In this document: piece after piece, positions 27,345-35,718 of the stretch
Position numbering within the stretch: the stretch's first letter is position 1
Layout of the letters: every line of letters starts with the position of its first letter
Assembly (NCBI GenBank): GCA_964384025.1
Contig: CAYLJJ010000034.1
Span: forward strand, 1-56,317
DNA: 56,317 nt
Source of the DNA: CAYLJJ01 sp964384025
GTDB taxonomy: Bacteria; Myxococcota_A; Bradymonadia; UBA7976; UBA1532
Reading direction: 5' to 3'
Notes under the pieces: model-generated
Told to the model about the DNA's origin: nothing
Database searches by the model: none
The model's input: the letters and a program-made list of their open reading frames with translations, nothing else
Made by a program: the position numbers and the translations under genes

Positions 27345-28876
27345 TGGTCTAAAATCCCTTCCAACATCAGGCCGCTCCGTTCTTGGAGGCCCTCTTTGCT
27401 CAGGGCTTCTCCCACTGACAGTACGCTGATCTCTCCCATCTCTCCGCTGTGATCGACCACCAAACGCTGAACTCCTGTGCAGAGAAAGAGTTCTCCACCG
27501 CCTCGCCCCAGCTCAACAGAGGAGGGGGTCCCGGTGGCGACATCCACCATCACCGTTGAGAGAGTACCCGCGCCACGTACCAGGGCGAAGATATGGGCCC
27601 CATCTGGGGCGATCTGTACTCCTTCGATCTCTCCTTCGATGCTCAGAGGCATAGCGGTGCGCGCTTCAAAATCCAGGAGAGCCAAGCGGCGCGAGCCCAT
27701 CTGAGCCAGAGCAGCAGGCTGCCCAGAGAGAGGCAACAGGAGATCGACAGGAGCGTCCAGGCGCAGGCGAGTGAGAGCGCGGCCCCGCTCCGCCTCTACC
27801 TGATCGAGATCCACAAAGATCACCTCAGGGTTTCCAGGTTGCCAAAGCAGACTAAAGTTTCCCTCTTCGCCTCCTTCATCTGCCGCTTTGAAGGGCAGAA
27901 AGTGGCTCATCGTGCCCAACTCTAAGAGCACACGAGTGCCCGAGTCGGGCTCGATAATGGAGAGCTGCCCCAGGCTGGGGCTGAGGCTAAAGAGTCGAAG
28001 CCCACCGCTGATCTCCTGGAGAAGCATATCGCTGGGCTTCTGACCTCCCGCCAGCTGGTTGAGATGAGGGCGAGGAACCTCATCCCCTTCAGCAGCGCTG
28101 GAGAAGGCCAAGCTGAAGATGTCATCAGATCCTTGGACCCGTACAAAGGCGGTCCAACCTGATCCTGTCTCTGCCGCCTCCAACTGTAGAGGGATCAGCT
28201 GCCGCTCATCCCTCTCCAACTCAAGATGAACCACCCGCTCCTCTGACTCAGGTCGCTCCAGATCCAGGATCGCCAGATAACGCTCTGCCAGGATCCAGGC
28301 GAGCTGCCGCTCTCGCCCTGCCACCTCTCTGAGGGGATCGATCTTGATCTCTCCCGGCTCCGCTCCAAAAGCCCGCAGGCTGCGTGCCAGAGGAGGCGTA
28401 TCAGACTCCAGATCGAGGATCAAAATCTGGTTGGGGTTACTGATCACCTCACCGCTGCTCTGGCCTGGAGTGTGGTGGAGGATCGCCTTATGGCCCTCAG
28501 GCGAGAAGCTGACCCTTGAGTAGGAGCTGGGCAGGACCCAGCTTCGTTGGATCTGAGGGCTCTCTCCTAGGCTCAGCCAGGTGGCCCGAGGACCGTGGAG
28601 CAGCAAGAGATTCTGCTGATTGGGGCTGGGGTGCTGGCTGCCTCGGATGGAATCGCTGGGATTCCAGGAGGGACCCTCCAAAGGGAACCACTCTACCTTT
28701 AAAGAGAGCGGATCAAATAGAGCCAGGGCGGGCGCGCCCGCCACCAACCAGGAGAGATGGCGATCTGTCGCTGTGGCGCTGCTGCGATTTAGGGGACGAT
28801 CCCATACCGCAGCTCGATCACAGGCCAACAGCGCTAAAAGTGAAAGCGCCAAGCTGAGCTTTCCAAGAACCCTCAT
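27341..28876 (-). CDS. Propeller-like lipoprotein, third of the operon
   Basis: A 511-residue lipoprotein (lipobox LALLAC). Beta-propeller-like repeats fill the mature protein, with recurring phrases such as V(S/D)-F-S-P-E-G and Q-I-A-P-D-G-A-H-I that resemble WD40/YVTN-type blades. It lacks the N-terminal cysteine knot of its two upstream relatives but shares their general plan (log-like tracking of a value through the chain, for example LILDLES and LALLDFEAR). The function is unknown. It overlaps both neighbours by four bases, so the set is translationally coupled. The ATG overlaps the preceding stop. Confidence 0.65.
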   Translation of the reverse strand: MRVLGKLSLALSLLALLACDRAAVWDRPLNRSSATATDRHLSWLVAGAPALALFDPLSLKVEWFPLEGPSWNPSDSIRGSQHPSPNQQNLLLLHGPRATWLSLGESPQIQRSWVLPSSYSRVSFSPEGHKAILHHTPGQSSGEVISNPNQILILDLESDTPPLARSLRAFGAEPGEIKIDPLREVAGRERQLAWILAERYLAILDLERPESEERVVHLELERDERQLIPLQLEAAETGSGWTAFVRVQGSDDIFSLAFSSAAEGDEVPRPHLNQLAGGQKPSDMLLQEISGGLRLFSLSPSLGQLSIIEPDSGTRVLLELGTMSHFLPFKAADEGGEEGNFSLLWQPGNPEVIFVDLDQVEAERGRALTRLRLDAPVDLLLPLSGQPAALAQMGSRRLALLDFEARTAMPLSIEGEIEGVQIAPDGAHIFALVRGAGTLSTVMVDVATGTPSSVELGRGGGELFLCTGVQRLVVDHSGEMGEISVLSVGEALSKEGLQERSGLMLEGILDQ

Positions 28877-30453
28877 TGGATCCTCCCGTTGAGGAGATAG
28901 CCGCTGAGGCTGCGGACCCCCTCTCCATTGCGATCTGCGAAGCTGATGCGGCCCTCTGGGTGTGTCTGAAGCACAAAAATCCCCTCTCCTACAAAGCCAG
29001 CATATTCAGGAGAGCTGCCCAGAGGCATTGTCTCAATCTGGAAGCGTTGTAGATCGATAATCTGAAGCGAAGGGGGCTGCTTCAAGCGGAGCAGGGCGCG
29101 GCCCTGTCCAAAATGGGCCCCCAAGGGACTTGAGGGGCTGGGGAGGAAGCGTATAAAGCCATCTGAGAGCCTCAAGAGGCTATAGGCCGCTCCCTCTTGA
29201 GGCTCCTCAGTATGCCAAAGGATCGCTGCCTCCCCTCCTGGATCAAGGAGTGCTCCTCTGAGACCGCGCCGTAGAGGTTTATAGATCAGCCGTTCAGCCT
29301 CGAGATCCAGAAGAGCCAAGGGGGCCAACTCCAGCGTCGTATAGAGTAGGGCGGTCTCTGTTCCAACCACGGCAGCTCCCAAGGACGCCTCCAGCTCCAA
29401 TCGACGCAGGCTCTCAGGTCTCTCCAGAGGGAGGAGCACCAGGGCGCTGGCCGAGCGCAGCATCACCAGGGCGGTTTGACCATCCGGTAAAAGATCAAGA
29501 TCGCTGGGCTCTGCACCCAGATCGATAAATTGGGGTTGGCCATTGGGCAGCTCCACCAGAGTCACCCCCAGTTCTCGAGGGCCTCGACTGATCACGAAGC
29601 GCGCGTCGGGGCTGATGAAGACCTCGCGATCTGCCTCCAGGAAGATGTTAAGCGCCAAAGGAAGCCGAGGAGCGACAGCAGGGGGGGCAGAGAGATCGAT
29701 GATAGAGAGGCCATCAGAGGTCAGGACAAAGCCTGTTTCCCCTCGAAATATGATCTCCTCAGGGGCATAGCCTACGGCAACCCAGTGCTCCTTCTTCTGC
29801 TCCAGGTCCAGCACCAATACATCCTGGAGTGTGCTCACAGCCTCTCCAGGAACAACCAGCTGTAGGTCTAGATAAAAGAGGAGCCAACGCCCAGATGGAT
29901 CCAGGCTCATACGATTAAAATGAGCCCCGAGCGCCCAAAACTCCAACTGATCTTCATCTACGAGGGCCAACTCATCGCTGCCCAGGTTGAGGACTAAGAT
30001 GCGACCGTTGGGGCTCAAGAGAGTCTGGCTGGGGTTCTCCCCCAACCGCAAAACTTCAAGGGAGAGATCATCAGCGTGAATACGCAGCAGGCTGTCGGTG
30101 CTGGGGTTGGAGATCCAGAGCTGCTCCTCATCAACAACTGGGGGGTTAAGCGCGATCCACTCCTCCTCCAACTCCACCGGACCCGCGTCTCCATCTGATA
30201 GGGAAGCATCTCTCCCCTGAAAAACACAGCCTCCCCGAAAGCAGAGATAGCCCGAAGCGCAATGCTCATCCTGCTCACAGGGGGCGCCTTCGTGGGGATC
30301 AGCTTCTGCGGCCTCCCCCGTTCCAGCGCTCCCTGCATCTATAAAAGCGCCACCACCGTTCTCTTCAAAGGAACCTGCTTCATCCATGCTGCCCTCATCA
30401 CAGGCGTTGAGGAGGAAAAGGCTCAAGAGCGCAAGAGAAGAGAACAGCTTCAT
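28873..30453 (-). CDS. Propeller-like lipoprotein with cysteine motif, second of the operon
   Basis: A 526-residue lipoprotein (lipobox FLLNAC). A short acidic/Gly linker is followed by a four-cysteine motif (C-x5-C-x5-C-x4-C around residues 59-76, with EHCASGYLCFRGGCV) and then beta-propeller-like repeats with lines such as ILVLNLGSDELALVD. It closely matches the upstream gene (30450-31967): both contain the phrases FIDLGAEPSDLDLLPD and GRISF and an RSLSG- or QTLSG-type ending, so they arose by duplication. The surface location is inferred from the lipobox. It overlaps the next gene by four bases. Confidence 0.7.
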   Translation of the reverse strand: MKLFSSLALLSLFLLNACDEGSMDEAGSFEENGGGAFIDAGSAGTGEAAEADPHEGAPCEQDEHCASGYLCFRGGCVFQGRDASLSDGDAGPVELEEEWIALNPPVVDEEQLWISNPSTDSLLRIHADDLSLEVLRLGENPSQTLLSPNGRILVLNLGSDELALVDEDQLEFWALGAHFNRMSLDPSGRWLLFYLDLQLVVPGEAVSTLQDVLVLDLEQKKEHWVAVGYAPEEIIFRGETGFVLTSDGLSIIDLSAPPAVAPRLPLALNIFLEADREVFISPDARFVISRGPRELGVTLVELPNGQPQFIDLGAEPSDLDLLPDGQTALVMLRSASALVLLPLERPESLRRLELEASLGAAVVGTETALLYTTLELAPLALLDLEAERLIYKPLRRGLRGALLDPGGEAAILWHTEEPQEGAAYSLLRLSDGFIRFLPSPSSPLGAHFGQGRALLRLKQPPSLQIIDLQRFQIETMPLGSSPEYAGFVGEGIFVLQTHPEGRISFADRNGEGVRSLSGYLLNGRIQ

Positions 30454-31967
30454 TGGATCCTCCCGTTGAGGGCAAAGCCGCTCAGGGTTTGAACCGGTGG
30501 GGTCGCGTTGGGATCGATAAAGCTGATGCGACCCTCAGAGTGTCTCTGGCTGACAAAGGCTCGTGTTCCAATGAGCCCCCCTGTCTCCGGCAGTGAGCCC
30601 ATCGCATAACTTTGAACTCGGAAGCTCTCCAGGTTGACCAGCTGAGCCTCTCCTAGACCTCGGGTCTCATCTCCCAAAAGGATCAGGCTCTGTCCAGCTC
30701 CAAAAGCCAAGCCTCTGGGACTGAGAGAGCTGAGCTGGAGTCGGGTGTATCCATCAGAGAGCCGCAGAAGGGAGTAGCCTCCCAGAGCTTGGGGGCCCTC
30801 TCCCATTGGATGCCAGAGGAGCGCGGCTCGGCCTGTGGGATCCAGCTCCACTGAGGAGATTGGGCGTCGCGCGGGTCGAAAGATCATCCGTTGCGCCTCA
30901 AGATCCAGGAGCGCGAAAGTCTCCGCTTGGGGGTCAGTCGAGAAGAGCACCGCCAGCTCCGCTCCGACAGCGGCGGAGCCCAAAAGATCCTCAGGGAACT
31001 CCAGGAAGATCGGTTCGTCTGGGCTCTCCATCGAGATCAGGGCCAGACGCTGCGCTGAGCGCAGCATCACCAGGAGCCTTCGATCATCTGGGAGGAGATC
31101 AAGATCGCTGGGCTCTGCGCCCAGATCGATAAAGTGGAGCTGATCTGCGCTCCGATTCAGGAGGCTGATCCCCTCCTCACCTGCTGCTCGACTGGCCACA
31201 AAGCTTCCATCACGACTGACCACCACCTCTCTGGCCTTGATCGAGAGGGGATCAAGGGCCAGGGGTTGGGGCTCAGCGATAGGTTCAGGCTCCGCCAGAG
31301 GGATCACCGAGAGCCCATCACCTGTGACCACGAGGATCTCATGGGTGGTAAAGATGATCTGCTCTGGCCCATAGCCTACGGTAATCCTCTCTAGAGTCTT
31401 TTGATCCAGATCGACGAGGACCACCTCTTGAAAACTAGAAGCCTCCTCTCCTGGGCGCAGGCGTGTACTGTCCAACCAACAGAGAGCGTGCTCTCCAGAG
31501 AGGCTCAGGGCATTAAAATGGCCCCCCAGAGGGAGAAAGCTCAGATCATCGCCCCGGAGGATCGCCAACTCATCGCTGCTCCCGTGGAGGATCACCGCCT
31601 CCTCTCCTCGCAGCGCCATCTGGATCGGCTCATCTCCAAGCTCTCGTTGCTCAACCTCCAGACTCTCTGAATCGATCTGGATGAGGGCATCAAACTCTGG
31701 CCCCAGGATCCAGAGATATTCCTCGCTGGCTAGGGGCGGAGGGATCTCAAACTGAGGGGCCTGCTCCTCCTCAGGAGCTGAAGGCTCAGCCGGAGGGGCT
31801 CGCTCTCCAGGCTCCCCCTGCCAGACGCACCCACCTCGAAAGCAGATCTCTCCCCAAGCGCACTGATCATCTGCAGTGCAGAGCAGGCCCTCCTTATAGA
31901 GTTCACCGGAACTGCTACAGGCAAAGAGGAGGGAGAGGAGCGAAAGCTTAAAGATGATGTTGTACAC
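30450..31967 (-). CDS. Propeller-like lipoprotein with cysteine motif, first of the operon
   Basis: A 505-residue lipoprotein. The frame stays open upstream to 32237, but the GTG at 31967 is the likely start: it has GGGGG six bases upstream and gives a signal peptide with lipobox LLFAC, whereas longer versions bury the signal. The N-terminal cysteine motif (CTADDQCAWGEICFRGGC) precedes propeller-like repeats. It is a clear paralogue of the following gene. It is the first gene of the minus-strand set ending in the transglutaminase. A 7-base inverted repeat (ATTGAGG/CCTCAAT) spans the bases just before the start and may mask the Shine-Dalgarno. Confidence 0.7.
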   Translation of the reverse strand: MYNIIFKLSLLSLLFACSSSGELYKEGLLCTADDQCAWGEICFRGGCVWQGEPGERAPPAEPSAPEEEQAPQFEIPPPLASEEYLWILGPEFDALIQIDSESLEVEQRELGDEPIQMALRGEEAVILHGSSDELAILRGDDLSFLPLGGHFNALSLSGEHALCWLDSTRLRPGEEASSFQEVVLVDLDQKTLERITVGYGPEQIIFTTHEILVVTGDGLSVIPLAEPEPIAEPQPLALDPLSIKAREVVVSRDGSFVASRAAGEEGISLLNRSADQLHFIDLGAEPSDLDLLPDDRRLLVMLRSAQRLALISMESPDEPIFLEFPEDLLGSAAVGAELAVLFSTDPQAETFALLDLEAQRMIFRPARRPISSVELDPTGRAALLWHPMGEGPQALGGYSLLRLSDGYTRLQLSSLSPRGLAFGAGQSLILLGDETRGLGEAQLVNLESFRVQSYAMGSLPETGGLIGTRAFVSQRHSEGRISFIDPNATPPVQTLSGFALNGRIQ

Positions 31968-32043
31968 TTGTCCCCCATTGAGGTGCGTGGACCATTCTGC
32001 CTCAATTGGAGATGGTGGGTCCAAAGGCTGAGCCCCAGATCTC

Positions 32044-32071
32044 TCTATAAAGCCAAAAACAGAAGCTCCAA
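32044..32071 (-). promoter_or_regulatory. Possible promoter for the lipoprotein operon
   Basis: On the minus strand, TTGGAG and TATAGA are separated by 16 bases, about 75 bases before the GTG at 31967. The match to the sigma-70 consensus is moderate and was found by eye only. Confidence 0.25.
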
Positions 32072-32193
32072 GCCAGCCTCTTTGAGCTGTGATGAGTTCC
32101 TTAAAAATCGATGGAGTGAGCGTTCCTGGGCTCTGTTTTTCAAGCGGTGATAAAAACCATCTTGGAATTACAGGCGAGCGAGGAGGGGGCAGA

Positions 32194-32361
32194 TCAGCGC
32201 AGCTTGGTCTCTTTGAACTCAACATGACGACGGACAACGGGATCGTACTTCATCATCTTCAGCTTTCCAGTGCTGGTTCGCCGGTTCTTGGTCGTGGTGT
32301 AAAAATAGCCGGTGTTTGCTGTGCTCTCCAGCTTGATTTTCTCACGCTTAGGCTTGGCCAT
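32194..32361 (-). CDS. rpmG: Ribosomal protein L33
   Basis: A 55-residue basic protein (MAKPKREKIKLESTANTG at the N-terminus, then FYTTTKNRR, MMKYDPVVRRHV and the C-terminal FKETKLR). This is the standard L33 pattern for the 50S subunit near the E site. The zinc-ribbon cysteines found in some L33 forms are absent, so it is the cysteine-free version, which does not bind zinc. The ATG at 32361 is preceded by GAGGGAG. The gene is a single one; secE or tRNA-Trp, often neighbours elsewhere, are not seen. Confidence 0.95.
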   Translation of the reverse strand: MAKPKREKIKLESTANTGYFYTTTKNRRTSTGKLKMMKYDPVVRRHVEFKETKLR

Positions 32362-32481
32362 ACTTCTCCCTCAGGTCAAAAGGCGCCGGAGGGTAGCGCA
32401 ATCGAGGAGGAAGATACAGAGCTAAAAACTCAATTGCTCAGGTCCCCTGAGCTTGCTAATCTCGGGCCGAGATCTGCGAAA

Positions 32482-32991
32482 ATGATACGGGTGAAGATGA
32501 TGACGGAACTCTATGAGGGCGTCCGACTCAGCCAAGAACAGATGGCTGCCACCTGCCGAAGCCTCTACGACCTCGCTGAGATTGATGGGGTTGCTGAGAA
32601 TGAGATGGAGCTTATCCAGGAGTTCTGGAGAGAGAGCGGAGGCGAGCCAGGAAAGCTTGAGGCACTGCTCAAGAGCCCCTTTGAGTTGAAGCGTATCGCG
32701 GAGCAGATCAAGGCGGGAGGAGAGGAGATCATCGGGGCCTTTTTCCTCTCCTGCTACCTGCTTGTTTATGCAGATGGGCTCTTTGCTCCTGAGGAGCGGG
32801 CACGCCTAAAAGATTATGCTGAGGCGATCTTGGAGGGGGATATGGAGCTCCTAGAGAGCTACGACATACAGGCGAAGCTCTTCCTACTTAAAAACTTCGC
32901 GCTGGGCCTGCGCAATCGAGACGCTATCCGTAGGGCTGGGGAAGCCCTCGCCCTCAGCGATGAACAGATCAACAGCGTGATGGAGGGTTAA
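32482..32991 (+). CDS. TerB-like domain protein
   Basis: About 169 residues, all helical. Two acidic patterns typical of TerB folds are visible: LAEIDGVAENEMELI near residue 30 and VYADGLFAPEERARL near residue 100, each with D-G-x3-E, which in TerB proteins can bind a metal ion. TerB modules occur in tellurite- and envelope-stress clusters and often accompany PspA or AAA+ partners. The start is uncertain: ATGs at 32482 and 32497 are in frame, without a strong Shine-Dalgarno. It ends four bases before the PspA gene, whose Shine-Dalgarno (GGAGGG) lies in its last codons. Confidence 0.75.
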   Translation: MIRVKMMTELYEGVRLSQEQMAATCRSLYDLAEIDGVAENEMELIQEFWRESGGEPGKLEALLKSPFELKRIAEQIKAGGEEIIGAFFLSCYLLVYADGLFAPEERARLKDYAEAILEGDMELLESYDIQAKLFLLKNFALGLRNRDAIRRAGEALALSDEQINSVMEG

Positions 32992-32995
32992 GTAT

Positions 32996-33712
32996 ATGGG
33001 TCTCTTTGGTCGAATTTATAACCTCTGGAAAGGTTTCATCGGGATCTTTGTAGGTCGTATGGAGGAGAAGCACCCCGAGATCGCTTATGAGAACGCCATC
33101 AACGGCATGACCGAGAAGTACTCTAAGCTCAAGAGCGCAGCGGCAGGGCTGATCAAGCACCGTGCTAAGTTGGAGGCTAACCTCCAGAGAGATGAGGCCG
33201 CTCTAGAAGATACCAATCTTCAGATCGAGATGGCGGTGGATCAAGGCGATGACATGGTAGCGATGGCCCTCTTAGAGCGCCAGGATGAGTTGCAGGCTCG
33301 CCTGGCTGAGTATAAGAGCGATCTTCAACAAGCTGAGCGGGATGCTGAGACCGCTAAGAATTCCCTACGCTCCGTTAAGGAGGAGATCGACAAGCTTAAG
33401 CGGGAGAAGAGCAAGGTCGTTGCTCAGATCAAGGATGCTGAGGCCCGCAAGCAGATCCAGGAGCAGCTCGACGGCATCTCTGTCGATGATGATGTGCAGG
33501 CGTTGAGCAATGTTCGCGACTATGCTGATCGGGTTCGAGCTGAGGTGCAGATCGGAGATGAGTTAGAGGATAACTCCATCGAGCGTCGCCTGAGAGATCT
33601 TCAAGCCAACTCAGGTTCGGTCAAGGCCCGTTCGCGTCTGGAGGCTCTTAAGGCTGCCCGCGCCAAGGCTCAGACAGGTACAACGGAGACAGAGGGAGAG
33701 AAGACCCTTTAG
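32996..33712 (+). CDS. PspA/IM30-family protein
   Basis: A 238-residue protein built almost entirely of charged coiled-coil helix, with an amphipathic N-terminus (GLFGRIYNLWKGFIGIF). This matches PspA/Vipp1 proteins, which assemble as ESCRT-III-like rods on the inner membrane to protect it. The region around SKLKSAAAGLIKHRAKLEANL corresponds to the conserved central helices. The ATG at 32996 has GGAGGG six bases upstream. It sits between a TerB-like gene and an AAA+ ATPase gene, with no PspF regulator nearby. The ATPase may remodel PspA assemblies; this is inference. Confidence 0.9.
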   Translation: MGLFGRIYNLWKGFIGIFVGRMEEKHPEIAYENAINGMTEKYSKLKSAAAGLIKHRAKLEANLQRDEAALEDTNLQIEMAVDQGDDMVAMALLERQDELQARLAEYKSDLQQAERDAETAKNSLRSVKEEIDKLKREKSKVVAQIKDAEARKQIQEQLDGISVDDDVQALSNVRDYADRVRAEVQIGDELEDNSIERRLRDLQANSGSVKARSRLEALKAARAKAQTGTTETEGEKTL

Positions 33713-33776
33713 TTCTCTTGAGCCCACCCTCCAAATCCCTCACTCTCTCTGAAAACCCCAAAGGAGTTGATGAGGG

Positions 33777-35588
33777 ATGAGCAACTACGATCTGCCCCGC
33801 ACCCCAGACCTGCCTGAGTGGATGAAGCTGCTCAGGGATCGATATCTACGCACCGACACTGGGCAGTTTATCCTGCACGGGAACGTGCATGACCTGATCT
33901 TCTGCGCGGGTCGCGCCTGGAGCATGCCGGAGTTTTTGGAGACCTTCTTTAAGCCCAGCGGAAAGTTGGTGGTTCACTACGATCCCAGCGCGGGCATTCG
34001 CTTTCCCGCCGACAACGAGGCAGCGCGAGCGGCCAAGGCGCTGATCCAGACTGGGATGCTGCCCTCGGCTCAGTTGGCTCCTCGAGGTCTTGAGCGCAGT
34101 TCAGAGACGATGCTGGCCAGCCGACTGAGAGATCAGCTTGATACGGTGAGGGGTGCTGAGCTGGCTCTGGAGATTTTGGAGAGCTTGCTGCGTTCCTCTG
34201 AGCCTGTCGCGTTGATTATTCACTATGCGGAGCTGATCGCTCCCGATGGCAGCTCCTCGGCATTGAGCTTTGAGGATCGCAACGCGGCAGCGCGGCTCCA
34301 TCGTTGGAGCTTGGCACGGGAGATCGTCGGTAGAGACAACCTGGTGTTGATGCTCAGCTCAGCTCTCCCTGATCTTTCTCGGCGAGTCAGCCGCAATCCG
34401 CGCGTTGGCTCCATCTCCGTTGGTCTACCTCAACTTCTAGAGCGGGCTCGCTTCCTCGCTCACCTGGATTCCAGCTTGGATCCAAAGCGAGGAGAGCAAC
34501 TCAGCCGCGTTACTGCTGGCTTACAGCTTAGACAGATCGATGATCTGATCTCTCCTCAGCTGAAGGAGCGTGTGGGTGCGCAGACTCCGATGAAGCTCCC
34601 CCTTGAGGCGATCAATCAGCGAAAGAAGGAGATCCTAGAGCAGGAGTGCGCTGGGCTTATCGAGGTAGTCACGCCTGATCATGGCTTTGAGAATGTAGGG
34701 GGCTTAGAGCCGATCAAGGCCGCGCTTCAGCGCGTCGCTGAGCACTTCAAGGCGGGACGTAGGGCTCAGGTGCCGATGGGGATCCTCTTTGTAGGGCCGA
34801 TGGGCACAGGCAAGAGCTTCCTGGCTGAGGCCTTTGCTCACTCCAGCGGTCTCGCGTGTATCCGCCTTAAGAACTTCCGGGATAAGTGGGTGGGCAGCAC
34901 TGAGGCCAACCTAGAGAAGGTCCTCAGCGTCATCGAGGGCCTGGGGGAGATCCTGGTATTGATCGATGAGGGGGATCGCTCTCTGGGCGGAGGAGATCAG
35001 GATGGAGGGGTCAACAGCCGGGTGATGGCACGGCTCAAGGAGTTTATGAGCGATCCCAGCCACCGAGGGCGGATCATCTTTGTGATGATGACCAACCGCC
35101 CCGACAAGCTGGATGTAGATATGAAGCGCCCTGGGCGCTTTGACCTCAAGATCCCTTTCTTCTCTCCTCAAGATGCTGAGGAACGCGCGGGGGTGGTTCG
35201 AGCGGTGCTCCGTCGTCACAGCATCAAAGCGGCGTTGCCCGATGAGGAGCTGCTGCCCATCCTCCGAGATCTAAGAGGCTTCGCGGCGGCGGATCTAGAG
35301 GCCCTGGTACTGCTCGCTTATGACGACCTCCAGAGCGGCCTCTACCCTAAAGACCCAGCGAGCCCCGCTGATCATCTGAGCCCTGCCTTCTTAGAGCGCG
35401 CCATCCAGGACTTTATGCCCAGCCGAGATCTCGCCATGATCCGCTATATGGAGCTGCTGGCGGTGCATGAGGCCAGCAACCGCAGGCTGCTCCCTGAGGA
35501 GTGGCGAGAGATCGAGGTGGAGACGCTTAATGAGCAGCTCTCCTCAGCCCGCCTCCAGCTACAGCGCAGGGCCGCGCCTCTGAGTTAG
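33777..35588 (+). CDS. AAA+ ATPase with degenerate N-terminal AAA-like module
   Basis: A 603-residue protein. The C-terminal AAA+ core (about residues 300-540) has Walker A GPMGTGKS near 340, a Walker B strand (VLIDEGD) near 393, sensor-1 MMTNRP and the arginine finger in RPGRFD, like the FtsH/p97-type classical clade. The N-terminal half (about 15-240) resembles a second AAA unit that has lost Walker A: GQFILHGNVHD, then VALIIHYAELIAP (Walker-B-like) and NLVLMLSSALPD (sensor-like). No protease domain or membrane helix is seen. The ATG at 33777 follows AAGGAG. Placement after TerB and PspA genes suggests membrane-stress remodelling. Confidence 0.88.
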   Translation: MSNYDLPRTPDLPEWMKLLRDRYLRTDTGQFILHGNVHDLIFCAGRAWSMPEFLETFFKPSGKLVVHYDPSAGIRFPADNEAARAAKALIQTGMLPSAQLAPRGLERSSETMLASRLRDQLDTVRGAELALEILESLLRSSEPVALIIHYAELIAPDGSSSALSFEDRNAAARLHRWSLAREIVGRDNLVLMLSSALPDLSRRVSRNPRVGSISVGLPQLLERARFLAHLDSSLDPKRGEQLSRVTAGLQLRQIDDLISPQLKERVGAQTPMKLPLEAINQRKKEILEQECAGLIEVVTPDHGFENVGGLEPIKAALQRVAEHFKAGRRAQVPMGILFVGPMGTGKSFLAEAFAHSSGLACIRLKNFRDKWVGSTEANLEKVLSVIEGLGEILVLIDEGDRSLGGGDQDGGVNSRVMARLKEFMSDPSHRGRIIFVMMTNRPDKLDVDMKRPGRFDLKIPFFSPQDAEERAGVVRAVLRRHSIKAALPDEELLPILRDLRGFAAADLEALVLLAYDDLQSGLYPKDPASPADHLSPAFLERAIQDFMPSRDLAMIRYMELLAVHEASNRRLLPEEWREIEVETLNEQLSSARLQLQRRAAPLS

Positions 35589-35718
35589 GTCCCGTTGAGA
35601 TTTACAGGAGCCTTCGCAAAAAGAAGATCTTGTCATAGGCTCAAGGCCACGTTGGATGCTTCTCTTTTTAGCTCGCCACCTCAGAAATAGGGGCGAAGAG
35701 CCACCCAAGGAGTCTTTA

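Noticed and set aside
32089..32480. Longer N-terminal extension of the TerB-like gene
   Set aside because: The open frame upstream is the antisense shadow of rpmG, which is a clear real gene on the other strand.
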